Shown here: one piece after another, positions 10,203 to 18,372 of the stretch
Layout: every line of letters begins with the position of its first letter
Numbering within the stretch: the stretch's first letter is position 1
Source: Caulobacter segnis
Lineage (GTDB): Bacteria > Pseudomonadota > Alphaproteobacteria > Caulobacterales > Caulobacteraceae
DNA length: 64,000 bases
Assembly: GCF_023935105.1 (NCBI RefSeq)
Contig: NZ_CP096040.1
Coordinates: 4,755,001-4,819,000 of the forward strand
Direction of reading: 5' to 3'
Translations under genes and position numbers: made by a program
Notes under the pieces: model-generated
What the model was told of the DNA's origin: nothing
Database searches by the model: none
What the model saw: only the letters and a program-made list of their open reading frames with translations

Positions 10203-11108
10203 CTAGGCTCGGCCGACAATCAACTCGGCAGCCAGGAAGTCCACGAACGCTCGCACCTTGGGCGTCAGTTGCCGGTTGGTTGGCCAAACCACGCGGAACA
10301 TGCCGGCGCTCCTGAGGAACGGCTCCAGCACCGGGATCAGCGTCCCGGCCGCCAACTGCGCGCGGACCGAAAACAGGGGCACGCAGGTGACGCCGTGTCC
10401 CTGTTCGGCCAGATAGATCAGCGGTTCGAGGGTGCTGGCAGTGACTGCGGTTGACAGACCTCCGCCGACGAAGACGTCGTCGCGCCAGAGCGGCCAGCGT
10501 TCCAGCTTACCTGTTGAGGGATAGCGGTGCTGCAAACAGGCATGAGCCATCAGGTCCTCCGGCGAGGTCGGGCGGCCGTAGCGCTCGAAATAGCCGGGCG
10601 AGCCCACCACGCGATGCTCGAACGCGCCCAGCGACCTCGTCATCAGTCGGGAGTCCGAGACTTCGCCGGTGCGGACGACCGCGTCAAAGCCCTCTTCGAT
10701 GACGTCCACGATGCGGTCGGTGAAATCCAGGTCCAGTTCGATCTCGGGATAGGTGCGCATGAACGCCGACAGGGTCGGCATCAGCAGCATGCCCACCAGG
10801 GGGAAACTGACGCGCAGGCGGCCGCGCGGCGCTTCCTGCGAGGCCGAGAGTTCACCGGTTAGCGCCTCAATCTCGGCGAAGATCCGCCGGCACCGGTCCA
10901 GCAGCAGGCCGCCCTCGGCGGTCAGGGCGACCGAACGGGTGTTGCGGTGGAAGAGGCGCGCGCCGAGCTGGGCTTCGAGGCGCGCAATGGCCTTGCCCAC
11001 CGCGGAGGGCGAGACGCCAAGCCGGCGGGCCGCGCCGACGAAGCTGCGGGCTTCCGTGACCCTGACGAACACGTTCAGGGCACCCAGGCTGTCCATGCAC
11101 GTCTCCAT
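10203..11108 (-). CDS. LysR-family transcriptional regulator
   Basis: About 300 residues with an N-terminal winged helix-turn-helix (SFVGAARRLGVSPSAVGKAIARLE) and a C-terminal LysR substrate-binding fold (region from about residue 90). The start is placed at ATG 11108 (or 11096, MDSLGALNVFVRV, which aligns best with other family members); a frame extending to 11174 adds a non-homologous leader. It is divergent from a monooxygenase/MFS pair, 112 bases away, the usual arrangement in which the regulator controls the neighbouring genes and itself. The effector is unknown. Confidence 0.9.
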   Translation of the reverse strand: METCMDSLGALNVFVRVTEARSFVGAARRLGVSPSAVGKAIARLEAQLGARLFHRNTRSVALTAEGGLLLDRCRRIFAEIEALTGELSASQEAPRGRLRVSFPLVGMLLMPTLSAFMRTYPEIELDLDFTDRIVDVIEEGFDAVVRTGEVSDSRLMTRSLGAFEHRVVGSPGYFERYGRPTSPEDLMAHACLQHRYPSTGKLERWPLWRDDVFVGGGLSTAVTASTLEPLIYLAEQGHGVTCVPLFSVRAQLAAGTLIPVLEPFLRSAGMFRVVWPTNRQLTPKVRAFVDFLAAELIVGRA

Positions 11109-11220
11109 TGCGGACTTATGAGTCCGGACTGAGTGAAGCTGTGGCCTGTTTTTCGTCAGTTGTCTCGCGGCCATTGTCCAGGCGCGGCCAGTCGGGCCGT
11201 TTCACCGGATCTTCCAAGTC

Positions 11221-11574
11221 ATGACCACTTCGCTTGTTGCCGTCTTCGCCGCCGCGCCCACGCCGACCGTCTTCATCGTCAACGTGATTCATGCCCAGGA
11301 AGGGCGACAGGACGAGGCGTTCGCCATCATCCAGGACGTGGTGCGCTTGGCGTCGGGCAAGCCGGGCTTTCTGTGGAGCAACCTGGCCAAGAGCACCGAC
11401 GGTCTGACGGTCGTGAACATCGAGGCCATCGCCGACGAGGGTAATGTCGGCGAGTTCTTCTCCGACCCGGTCTTCGTCGAGAAGTTCCGCAGGCTGGACG
11501 AAGTCTCCACCAGCGAGTTTCACACCTATCGCGTCACGGACCTCATCCTGGCGTCCACCGAGCAGGCGGCGTGA
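11221..11574 (+). CDS. Antibiotic biosynthesis monooxygenase (ABM)-domain protein
   Basis: A 117-residue protein with a ferredoxin-like ABM domain: the core from residue 16 (TVFIVNVIHAQEGRQDEAFAIIQ) through KPGFLWSNLAKSTDG and ending EVSTSEFHTYRVTDLI matches small cofactor-free quinol/anthranol monooxygenases and their relatives. It overlaps the following MFS gene by four bases (GTGA) and is divergent from a LysR gene, so the pair probably oxidises and exports a small toxic or aromatic compound under LysR control (inference). Confidence 0.8.
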   Translation: MTTSLVAVFAAAPTPTVFIVNVIHAQEGRQDEAFAIIQDVVRLASGKPGFLWSNLAKSTDGLTVVNIEAIADEGNVGEFFSDPVFVEKFRRLDEVSTSEFHTYRVTDLILASTEQAA

Positions 11575-12746
11575 GTGAGGCGACGGCGAAGCGGACCCGG
11601 GAGCGCTTGCCGCTCCTTGGCCTATCGGCCCTGGCCACGGCCGGGTTCGTGACCATCCTGACCGAAGCCCTGCCGGCCGGACTGCTGCCTCGCATCGGCG
11701 CCGATCTCCAGGTGTCGCAGGCCATGGTCGGCCAGCTGGTGACGGCCTATGCGTTGGGCTCGGTGGTCGCGGCCATTCCGTTGACGGCGGCCACACGGCG
11801 CTGGCGGCGGCGTTCGCTGCTGATGCTGGCGGTCGGCGGCTTTCTGGTCGCCAACGCGGTCACGGCGCTATCGCACAGCTATGTCCTGACCCTGGCAGTC
11901 CGTTTCGCGGCGGGGGTGTTCGCGGGTCTGGTTTGGGCGTTGCTGGCCGGATACGCCGGCCGCATGGCGCCGGAAGGGCTGCGCGGCCGGGCCATCGCCG
12001 TGGCCATGGTTGGCACGCCGCTAGCCCTGGCGATCGGCATCCCGGCCGGAACCCTGCTGGGCGGGATGATCGGCTGGCGTGCAGTGTTCCTGATCCTGAG
12101 CGGGTTGAGCCTTCTGCTGGTCGGTTGGATCGCCAGGCGAGTTCCTGATTTCCCCGGGCAGGCGGATACGCGGCGGGGCGACCTGAAGGCCGTTTTCAAC
12201 CAGCCGGGTCTCAAGACCATCCTGGCCGTCACCCTGGCGTTCGTTCTGGCCCACAATGTCCTCTACACCTACATCGCGTCGCTCCTGCAGCCGGCGGCGC
12301 TGTCGGACCGCGTCGATGCGGCGTTGCTGCTGTTCGGCGTGACGGCCTTGAGCGGCATCTGGACGGTCGGGGCGCAGGTCGACCGTCGCCTTGGGACCCT
12401 GACCCTGGCGAGCATCGCCTTGTTCGCCGCGGCGGCTCTGGGACTAGCTCTGGTCGGCAATAAAGCCGGGCTGGTGCTGGCGGCCATTGCCGTCTGGGGC
12501 GCGGCGTTTGGCGGCGCGGCCACTCTGTTCCAGACCGCATCCGCACGGGTGGCGGGCGAGGCAACCGACGTCGCCCAATCGATGATCGTCACGGTCTGGA
12601 ACGTCGCGATCGCCGGCGGGGGCGTGATCGGCGCCCTGATCCTTCGGCAGCATGGTCCCGTTGGCTTGTCGTGGAGCGTCATGGCGCTGCTGGCCGTGGC
12701 TGCTCTATTGACCAAGCTTGGCAGACAAGCAGGGTTTCGAAACTAG
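11571..12746 (+). CDS. MFS efflux transporter
   Basis: A 391-residue inner-membrane protein with about 12 hydrophobic segments in two halves. The N-terminal half has GSVVAAIPLTAATRRWRRRSLLM, a version of the MFS loop 2-3 motif A, and RFAAGVFAGLVWALLAGYAGRMAP; this arrangement is typical of the AraJ/drug:H+ antiporter branch. It starts with GTG inside the stop codon of the ABM gene, so translation is coupled. A strong hairpin follows five bases after the stop codon. Confidence 0.9.
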   Translation: MSEATAKRTRERLPLLGLSALATAGFVTILTEALPAGLLPRIGADLQVSQAMVGQLVTAYALGSVVAAIPLTAATRRWRRRSLLMLAVGGFLVANAVTALSHSYVLTLAVRFAAGVFAGLVWALLAGYAGRMAPEGLRGRAIAVAMVGTPLALAIGIPAGTLLGGMIGWRAVFLILSGLSLLLVGWIARRVPDFPGQADTRRGDLKAVFNQPGLKTILAVTLAFVLAHNVLYTYIASLLQPAALSDRVDAALLLFGVTALSGIWTVGAQVDRRLGTLTLASIALFAAAALGLALVGNKAGLVLAAIAVWGAAFGGAATLFQTASARVAGEATDVAQSMIVTVWNVAIAGGGVIGALILRQHGPVGLSWSVMALLAVAALLTKLGRQAGFRN

Positions 12747-12750
12747 GCGA

Positions 12751-12794
12751 CGCGTAGACGTTCCGTGCGTGGTCTCGCACGGTACGTCTACGCG
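12751..12794 (+). terminator. Probable terminator hairpin after the MFS gene
   Basis: Arms 12751-12769 and 12776-12794 (cgcgtagacgttccgtgcg / cgcacggtacgtctacgcg) pair over 19 positions with one mismatch and a six-base loop. It begins right after the MFS stop codon. The following bases (cgtttcaagc) carry only a short T run, so it could also be a Rho-assisted or mRNA 3'-end stabilising stem. Confidence 0.65.
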
Positions 12795-12996
12795 CGTTTC
12801 AAGCGCCGAGGATCGCTCCAGACGTCGACATTCGGCGAGGTCGCGCCATCAGCAGACGTTGGGATCGCTGCATGTAGGCGACATTCAAGCCCGTCCAATT
12901 TCTAAGCTTGCGGCGAGTAGGCGCGACCCCCACCGCGCGGCCATCGCGCTCGAACGTCCATACAGGGTGCTGCTCGCCGATTGTAGGCGCTCCTTC

Positions 12997-14073
12997 TCAC
13001 GCGGCAAATTGGGCTCTGAACAGCATTTCATATGGCCCCCAGTTGACCCCGCGCTCACGCAGCCAGTCATCGTCATAATAGGTGCAATCGTACCGATCCC
13101 CCCCGTCACACAGGATCGACACAATCGAGCCCGTTTCTCCCTGGCTCGCCATCTCTTCGGCTAGTCGGACGATGGCCACCAGGTTCGTGCCGGTGGAGCC
13201 GCCTACCCGGCGCCCCAGACGACGAGACAGGGCCCGCATTGCGCCGATGCTAGCCGCGTCGTCGACCGCGATCATCTGGTCGATCACGGAAGGGATGAAG
13301 CTGGGTTCGACACGCGGCCGCCCGATCCCCTCGACGCAACTGGCGCTTCCTTCCGGCAGTGACACGAGCGTTGGATCGGCAAAATGGCGGTGGAAGACCG
13401 AGTGAACAGGATCGGCGACACAAAGCCGGGTCGCATGCCGCTCATAGGCGATATAGCGGCCGATCGTGGCGGATGTCCCGCCCGTACCGGCGCCGCACAC
13501 GATCCACGCCGGGATCGGAAACGCCTCCGCCGCCATCTGCGCGAAGATGCTTTGGGCGATGTTGTTGTTGCCTCGCCAGTCGGTCGCGCGTTCGGCGTAG
13601 GTGAACTGGTCGAGATAGTGGCCTTTGGTCTCGCGCGCGAGGCGGTGCGCCACGTCATAGATCGTACGCGGGTTATCGACCGCGTGGATCTCCCCACCAT
13701 GAAAGCGGATTGCGTCGAGCTTGGGCGCAGCCGTGGATGCGGGCACCACCGCAACGAAGCGCAAGCTGAGCATCTGTGCGAAATAGGCCTCGCTGACCGC
13801 GGTCGATCCCGACGACGCCTCGATGATGCAGGTGTCTGGCCCGATCCAGCCGTTGCACAGGGCGTAGAGGAACAGCGAACGCGCCAGGCGGTGCTTCAGG
13901 CTCCCTGTGGGGTGGCTGCTCTCGTCCTTCAGATAGAGCGTGATCCCGGGATAACGCGGCAAGTCGAGCCGGATGAGGTGGGTGTCAGCGGAGCGGTTGA
14001 AGTCCGCCTCTATCCGCCGGATCGCTTCGGCCCGCCAGGCCCGCACCGAAGCCTCATCGCGATCACCGGGCAT
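12997..14073 (-). CDS. cds1: PLP-dependent L-cysteine desulfhydrase, Cds1 type
   Basis: A 358-residue fold-type II PLP enzyme. YLKDESSHPTGSLKHRLARSLFLYALCNGW carries the Schiff-base lysine in SLKHR; EASSGSTAVSEAYFA is the substrate/phosphate loop; RATDWRGNNNIAQSIFAQM and GAGTGGTSATIGRYI (phosphate cup) follow in the order known from the Cds1 family rather than from cysteine synthases CysK/CysM. Cds1 cleaves L-cysteine to sulfide, ammonia and pyruvate in the cytoplasm. The start overlaps the M3 peptidase stop by 11 bases, and this is the last gene of a nine-gene operon. In that setting it would recover sulfur from cysteine released by the upstream peptidases (inference). Confidence 0.85.
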   Translation of the reverse strand: MPGDRDEASVRAWRAEAIRRIEADFNRSADTHLIRLDLPRYPGITLYLKDESSHPTGSLKHRLARSLFLYALCNGWIGPDTCIIEASSGSTAVSEAYFAQMLSLRFVAVVPASTAAPKLDAIRFHGGEIHAVDNPRTIYDVAHRLARETKGHYLDQFTYAERATDWRGNNNIAQSIFAQMAAEAFPIPAWIVCGAGTGGTSATIGRYIAYERHATRLCVADPVHSVFHRHFADPTLVSLPEGSASCVEGIGRPRVEPSFIPSVIDQMIAVDDAASIGAMRALSRRLGRRVGGSTGTNLVAIVRLAEEMASQGETGSIVSILCDGGDRYDCTYYDDDWLRERGVNWGPYEMLFRAQFAA

Positions 14074-16099
14074 TCGGGGTCAGCCCGTGCCGCGCCAGCA
14101 TCGCTGCAGGGTCGGCGTCGCGTCCGCGGAAGGCGCGGAAACTCTCCGCCGCCGGACGACTCGCCCCCCTGGAAAGGACTTCGTCGCGGAACATGCGCGC
14201 CACGCGCCGGTCGATCAGCCCAGCCTCGGCGAAGCGCTGGAACCCGTCGGCGGCAAGCACCTCGGCCCAGAGATAACTATAATAGCCCGAGGCGTAACCG
14301 CCCGCGAAGATGTGGGTGAAGGCATGCGGGAAGCGATGCCAGGCAGGCGGGCGAACGACCGCCACCTCGTTACGCACCGCCTCGATCACCGCCATCGGGT
14401 CGCCGCCCAGCGTCCCCAAGTGCAACAGCAGGTCGAACAGCGCGAATTCGACCTGGCGGACGACGAACATACCCGACAGGAAGTGGCGGGCGGCGAGCAG
14501 TTTCTCGAACAGCGCGTCGGGCAGCGGCGCGCCCGTCCGATAATGGCCGGACATGCCGCGCAGTACGTCGCGATCCCAGGCGAAATCCTCCATCAGCTGA
14601 CTGGGCAGCTCGATAGCATCCCATTCAAAGCCGCTGACGCCGGCGATGCCGGGTCGGTCGACCTGGGTGAACAGGTGATGCAGGCAATGCCCGGTTTCGT
14701 GAAGAAAGGTGACGACTTCCTTGTGACTGAGCAGCGCGGGATTGCCATCGGTCTTCGGCGCGAAGTTGCAGACAAGATAGGCGACCGGCACGCGCTGGAT
14801 GTTCCCATCGTTGAGCCGGGGCCGCGCCTGCGCCATCCAGGCGCCGCCTCGCTTGCCCGCGCGGGCGTGCAGGTCGAGATAGACGCCCGCGAACACCGCG
14901 CCCTCCTCGTCCGCCACGTCGTAGTAAAAGGCGTCGGGATGGTAGACGGCGACATCGGGCCGCGCGATCAGGAGGACGCCGAACAGCCGTTCGAGCAGGC
15001 GCTCCCATCCGGCGAGGACGCGCTCCACCGGAAAATGGGCGCGGACCGCCTGCTCGTCTACGGAATACAGAGCCTGCCGCATCCGTTCGGCGACATAGGC
15101 GACGTCCCAGGGCTGAAGGTCGGCGATGCCGAGATGGCTGGCGGCATAATCGGCCAGCGTCGCCATCTCCCGCTCGGCGGCCGGTTTCGCGCGGGCGGCG
15201 AGATCGCGCAAAAAGGTCAGGACCGCGCTCGCATCGCTCGCCATCTTAGTGGCCAGCGACCATGCGACCGGATCGGCAAAGCCGAGCAGCCGCGCGCCCT
15301 CGCGTCGCCGCTCAAGAATATCGGCGATCCGTCCGGAATTATCGAACTGGCCAGCGTGCGGCCCCTGGTCGGACGCACGCGTACCCGATGCGGCATAGAC
15401 GCGCTCGCGCAAGCCGCGGTCTTCGGCGAAGGTCAGGACCGCATTGACGCTCGGCATCTGGAGCGTGACGACCCATCCGTCCAGCCCCTTTGCCTTGGCC
15501 GTCTGCGCGAACATCGCCCTGTCGGCGTCCGAAAGCCCCGCAAGGATCGCTTCGTCCTCGACATGCTCGAACCAGGCGTCGGTCGCGTCCAGCACGGCAT
15601 TACCGAACGCGGTCGAAAGCTGCGACAACTCCACCGAGATGGCCGCGAAGCGGTCGCGGCCCTCGGGCGCGAGCGCGACTCCGGAAAGCTTGAAGTCGCG
15701 GATCAGATGCTCGACGGCGGCGCGGTCCGCATCAGGCCGGGCCTCGAAGCCGGCGGTCTTGGTCAGTGCGACCAGCACCTCGTACAGAGCCTGATTCTGC
15801 ATGACCTGAAGATGGTTCTCGACCAGCCGCGCCTGCCCGGCGGCATAGGCGGCGCGCAGCTCCGGCGTGTCAGCGACGGCTTGCAGATGGGTGACCGCCG
15901 ACCAAATGCCCGCGATCGCGGTGTCCGCCCGCTCCAGAGGCAACCACGCGTCCGCGAAATCGGTTGGCCGGTTCGCGACGATCCTCGACACGACGGCGCG
16001 GTGATCGGCGAGGGCCTGGTCGAGCGCCGGGGCGATCTGGTCGGGCCGGATATCGCCAAAGCGCGGCAAGGCCAGCGTGTCGAGCAGCGGGTTTGTCAT
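14063..16099 (-). CDS. M3-family zinc oligopeptidase (dipeptidyl carboxypeptidase / oligopeptidase A-like)
   Basis: A 678-residue cytoplasmic peptidase. FLHETGHCLHHLF contains the HExxH zinc site and the third ligand lies in GFEWDAIELPSQLMEDF, both diagnostic of M3. The start ATG at 16099 (MTNPLLDTLALPRFGDI) aligns with family members; the frame continues upstream into the trxB 3' end without homology. M3 enzymes degrade short peptides up to roughly 20 residues and do not attack folded proteins. It lies 22 bases after trxB and overlaps cds1. Confidence 0.93.
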   Translation of the reverse strand: MTNPLLDTLALPRFGDIRPDQIAPALDQALADHRAVVSRIVANRPTDFADAWLPLERADTAIAGIWSAVTHLQAVADTPELRAAYAAGQARLVENHLQVMQNQALYEVLVALTKTAGFEARPDADRAAVEHLIRDFKLSGVALAPEGRDRFAAISVELSQLSTAFGNAVLDATDAWFEHVEDEAILAGLSDADRAMFAQTAKAKGLDGWVVTLQMPSVNAVLTFAEDRGLRERVYAASGTRASDQGPHAGQFDNSGRIADILERRREGARLLGFADPVAWSLATKMASDASAVLTFLRDLAARAKPAAEREMATLADYAASHLGIADLQPWDVAYVAERMRQALYSVDEQAVRAHFPVERVLAGWERLLERLFGVLLIARPDVAVYHPDAFYYDVADEEGAVFAGVYLDLHARAGKRGGAWMAQARPRLNDGNIQRVPVAYLVCNFAPKTDGNPALLSHKEVVTFLHETGHCLHHLFTQVDRPGIAGVSGFEWDAIELPSQLMEDFAWDRDVLRGMSGHYRTGAPLPDALFEKLLAARHFLSGMFVVRQVEFALFDLLLHLGTLGGDPMAVIEAVRNEVAVVRPPAWHRFPHAFTHIFAGGYASGYYSYLWAEVLAADGFQRFAEAGLIDRRVARMFRDEVLSRGASRPAAESFRAFRGRDADPAAMLARHGLTPNAR

Positions 16100-16121
16100 T
16101 GAGTTTCCCATCTGGGCGTGG

Positions 16122-17129
16122 TCAGACCAACACGCCGATGTCGGCGCCTTCGGCGGCGATCGCATGCGCGTTGCGCCCGGCCAGATAGCGCTCGGCCTCC
16201 AGCGCGGCCATACAGCCCATGCCCGCGGACGTCACTGCCTGGCGAAACAGCTTGTCCTGCACGTCGCCCGCCGCGAAGACGCCCGGCACGCTGGTCGCAG
16301 TCGAGCCGGGGGTAACGACGATATAGCCCTCGTCGTCCATATGCAGTTGGCCCTTGAACAAGGCGGTCGCGGGGTCGTGGCCGATCGCGACGAACAGGCC
16401 GTGCGCCGCCAGGCGCGACACGTCGCCGTTCCGGGTATCGCGCAGCACAAGGCCGGTCACGCCGCCGCCATCGCCCAGCACCTCGGCGACCTCGGCGTTC
16501 CAGACCATCTCGACCTTGGGATTGGCGCGCAGGCGCGCCTGGTTGGTGCGATCGGCGCGCAGGGTGTCGCGGCGATGGATCAGATAGACCTTCTCAGCGA
16601 AATTGGTGAGGTACAGCGCCTCTTCGACAGCCGTGTTGCCGCCGCCGACGACCGCGCAGACCTGACCGCGATAAAAGAAGCCATCGCACGTCGCACAGGC
16701 CGACACGCCGCGCCCGCGATACTCGGTCTCGCTCTCCAGGCCCAGCCAGCGGGCGGATGCTCCCGTCGCCACAACGATGGTGTCGGCGGTATAGCGAACG
16801 CCGCCGTCGCCGACCGCGCGGAACGGCGCGCGGGTCAGGTCGACCTCGACGATCAGGTCGCTGACGACGTCGACGCCAGCCTTGCGCACCTGCTCGCCCA
16901 TGCGCGCCATCAGGTCGGGACCGAGCACGCTCTCATCGCCCGGCCAGTTCTCCACCTCCGTGGTGATGGTCAACTGCCCGCCCGGCTGTGGTCCCTCGAT
17001 CAGGGTCGGCGCGAGGGCGGCCCGCGCGGCATAGACGGCTGCGGTATAACCCGCCGGTCCTGAACCGATGATCAGGATCTTGCTGTGCCGCCCGAGCGGC
17101 CTGGTCGTCCCCGGCATCGTAGGCTTCAT
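16122..17129 (-). CDS. trxB: Thioredoxin reductase
   Basis: A 335-residue FAD/NADPH disulfide reductase: an N-terminal FAD motif (IIGSGPAGYTAAVYAARA), the redox-active CATC in SACATCDGFFYRG near residue 145, an NADPH motif (VGGGNTAVEEALYLT) and the C-terminal FAD segment GVFAAGDVQDKLFRQ. It keeps thioredoxin reduced; a thioredoxin gene lies two genes upstream in the same operon. A chromosomal housekeeping trxB probably exists elsewhere, so this looks like a dedicated copy (inference). Confidence 0.95.
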   Translation of the reverse strand: MKPTMPGTTRPLGRHSKILIIGSGPAGYTAAVYAARAALAPTLIEGPQPGGQLTITTEVENWPGDESVLGPDLMARMGEQVRKAGVDVVSDLIVEVDLTRAPFRAVGDGGVRYTADTIVVATGASARWLGLESETEYRGRGVSACATCDGFFYRGQVCAVVGGGNTAVEEALYLTNFAEKVYLIHRRDTLRADRTNQARLRANPKVEMVWNAEVAEVLGDGGGVTGLVLRDTRNGDVSRLAAHGLFVAIGHDPATALFKGQLHMDDEGYIVVTPGSTATSVPGVFAAGDVQDKLFRQAVTSAGMGCMAALEAERYLAGRNAHAIAAEGADIGVLV

Positions 17130-17131
17130 CC

Positions 17132-18022
17132 TTATTGTGCGGGAACCGGCGCGGCGGCGAGCGGCGCGCGCTCCATAAGCTCGATCGTCTTCCAGCCCAT
17201 CGACCGATACCGCTCGCTGGACGCCTCCACCCGCTCAAGCCGCAGGCGAAACTGCTGCGCCAGGACGGGATGGTCGGCGTCCAGGATCGCCAGCACCCGG
17301 TCGAGCCCAGAAAACTCGGCCTTGTATCCGTCCTTCTCGGCCTGCTCGCGGATATGGAAGACGCGGCTCTCGTCCTGCTCGGTCCAGCCGATCCTGGTCA
17401 GGGAGAGATTCAGTTCAAGAGTTCCCAGCCCGCTTAGCGTGTCGCCCAGGACCGTGCGCATGGCGCCTGGCCAAGCCGCCGCCTCGATGACCTGTCCTGC
17501 CCGACGATCGAGCGTCCCTTCATCGAGGGCGTCCGTCGCGGCGACGGCGGCCATGCGGGCGGCTTTCCAGGTTTTTCGATCCGGTTCGTCGCCGTCGATG
17601 GCGCGCCGATGCAACGCCATGATCGCCCGACGCCCCTCCTCCACATCCGGACGCTGCTCGGTCAGAGCCGCCAGTTCCGGATTGGCCAGCAGGTCCAGCA
17701 CCAACTGCGAGACGATCCGCGTCAGATCGGCCCCGACCGGCGTCCGCTCAAGCCACGCCTGCGCAAAGCGTCCGGCCTCAGCCTGAGGGCGAAAGCCGTT
17801 GACGAACATCGGCAGCGTCTCGGCCAGGGCGATCGGGTATCCGAGTTGCTCGGCGAAGCGCGGCGTATCGTCTGCCTCGACAATGGCGCCGATGACATTG
17901 GCCCGTCCCTCTTCCCAGGCTGGGAAATAGACGAAGCTACCCGCCGCGATGTGCCGCCGCAGGCGCTCCAGCGCCTGCGCCTTGACCGCCGGATCGCCAT
18001 GGAACGCGATACCCGCCATCAT
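17132..18022 (-). CDS. Unrecognised protein conserved in position between thioredoxin and thioredoxin reductase
   Basis: A 296-residue protein starting ATGATG at 18022, overlapping the thioredoxin stop by four bases and ending two bases before the trxB start, so it is certainly expressed with them. No family is recognised. It lacks signal peptide and membrane segments and is mostly alpha-helical by composition, with few cysteines. Visible features are FAEQLGYPIALAETLPMFVNGFRPQAEA near residue 80, a helical middle part, and a C-terminal RFRLRLERVEASSERYRSMGWKTIE. A soluble partner of the thioredoxin system or of peptide processing is possible from context only. Confidence 0.85.
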   Translation of the reverse strand: MMAGIAFHGDPAVKAQALERLRRHIAAGSFVYFPAWEEGRANVIGAIVEADDTPRFAEQLGYPIALAETLPMFVNGFRPQAEAGRFAQAWLERTPVGADLTRIVSQLVLDLLANPELAALTEQRPDVEEGRRAIMALHRRAIDGDEPDRKTWKAARMAAVAATDALDEGTLDRRAGQVIEAAAWPGAMRTVLGDTLSGLGTLELNLSLTRIGWTEQDESRVFHIREQAEKDGYKAEFSGLDRVLAILDADHPVLAQQFRLRLERVEASSERYRSMGWKTIELMERAPLAAAPVPAQ

Positions 18023-18342
18023 TGCGTTCCCACATTGGCGTCGACAAAGGCGTCGAGCCGGCTGCGGGAGATGGTGCCGAAGGTCCGCGCGGTCTCTGCG
18101 CCATCCTTGACGATCATCAGCAGCGGGATGCCACGGACGGCGAACCGTTCGGCCAGCTTGGGGTTGGCCTCGATATCGACCTTCACGATCTCCATCTCAT
18201 CGGCGTATTCCTCGGCCATCTCGTCAAGCGTGGGCGCCAGCGCCTTGCACGGCGCGCACCAGGGGGCCCAGAAGTCGACCAGCACGGGCTTGTCGTTCTG
18301 CATCACGATCTCGTCGAAATCCTGCTCGGTCGCGTTACGCAT
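18019..18342 (-). CDS. trxA: Thioredoxin
   Basis: A 107-residue single-domain thioredoxin with FWAPWCAPCKALAP (active site C-A-P-C instead of the usual C-G-P-C), the cis-proline segment RGIPLLMIVKDG and a typical length. The ribosome site AAAGGAC lies nine bases before ATG 18342. The altered active-site dipeptide shifts redox potential in related proteins, so this may serve a specific substrate. It is followed by a four-base overlap with the unrecognised gene and, after it, thioredoxin reductase. Confidence 0.93.
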   Translation of the reverse strand: MRNATEQDFDEIVMQNDKPVLVDFWAPWCAPCKALAPTLDEMAEEYADEMEIVKVDIEANPKLAERFAVRGIPLLMIVKDGAETARTFGTISRSRLDAFVDANVGTQ

Positions 18343-18372
18343 GGCGCCTGTCCTTTCAAAAAAAATTAGGGA

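Noticed and set aside
13973..16102. 709-residue open frame antisense to the M3 peptidase
   Set aside because: The minus-strand M3 gene has zinc motifs and a coupled start; the plus frame has none.
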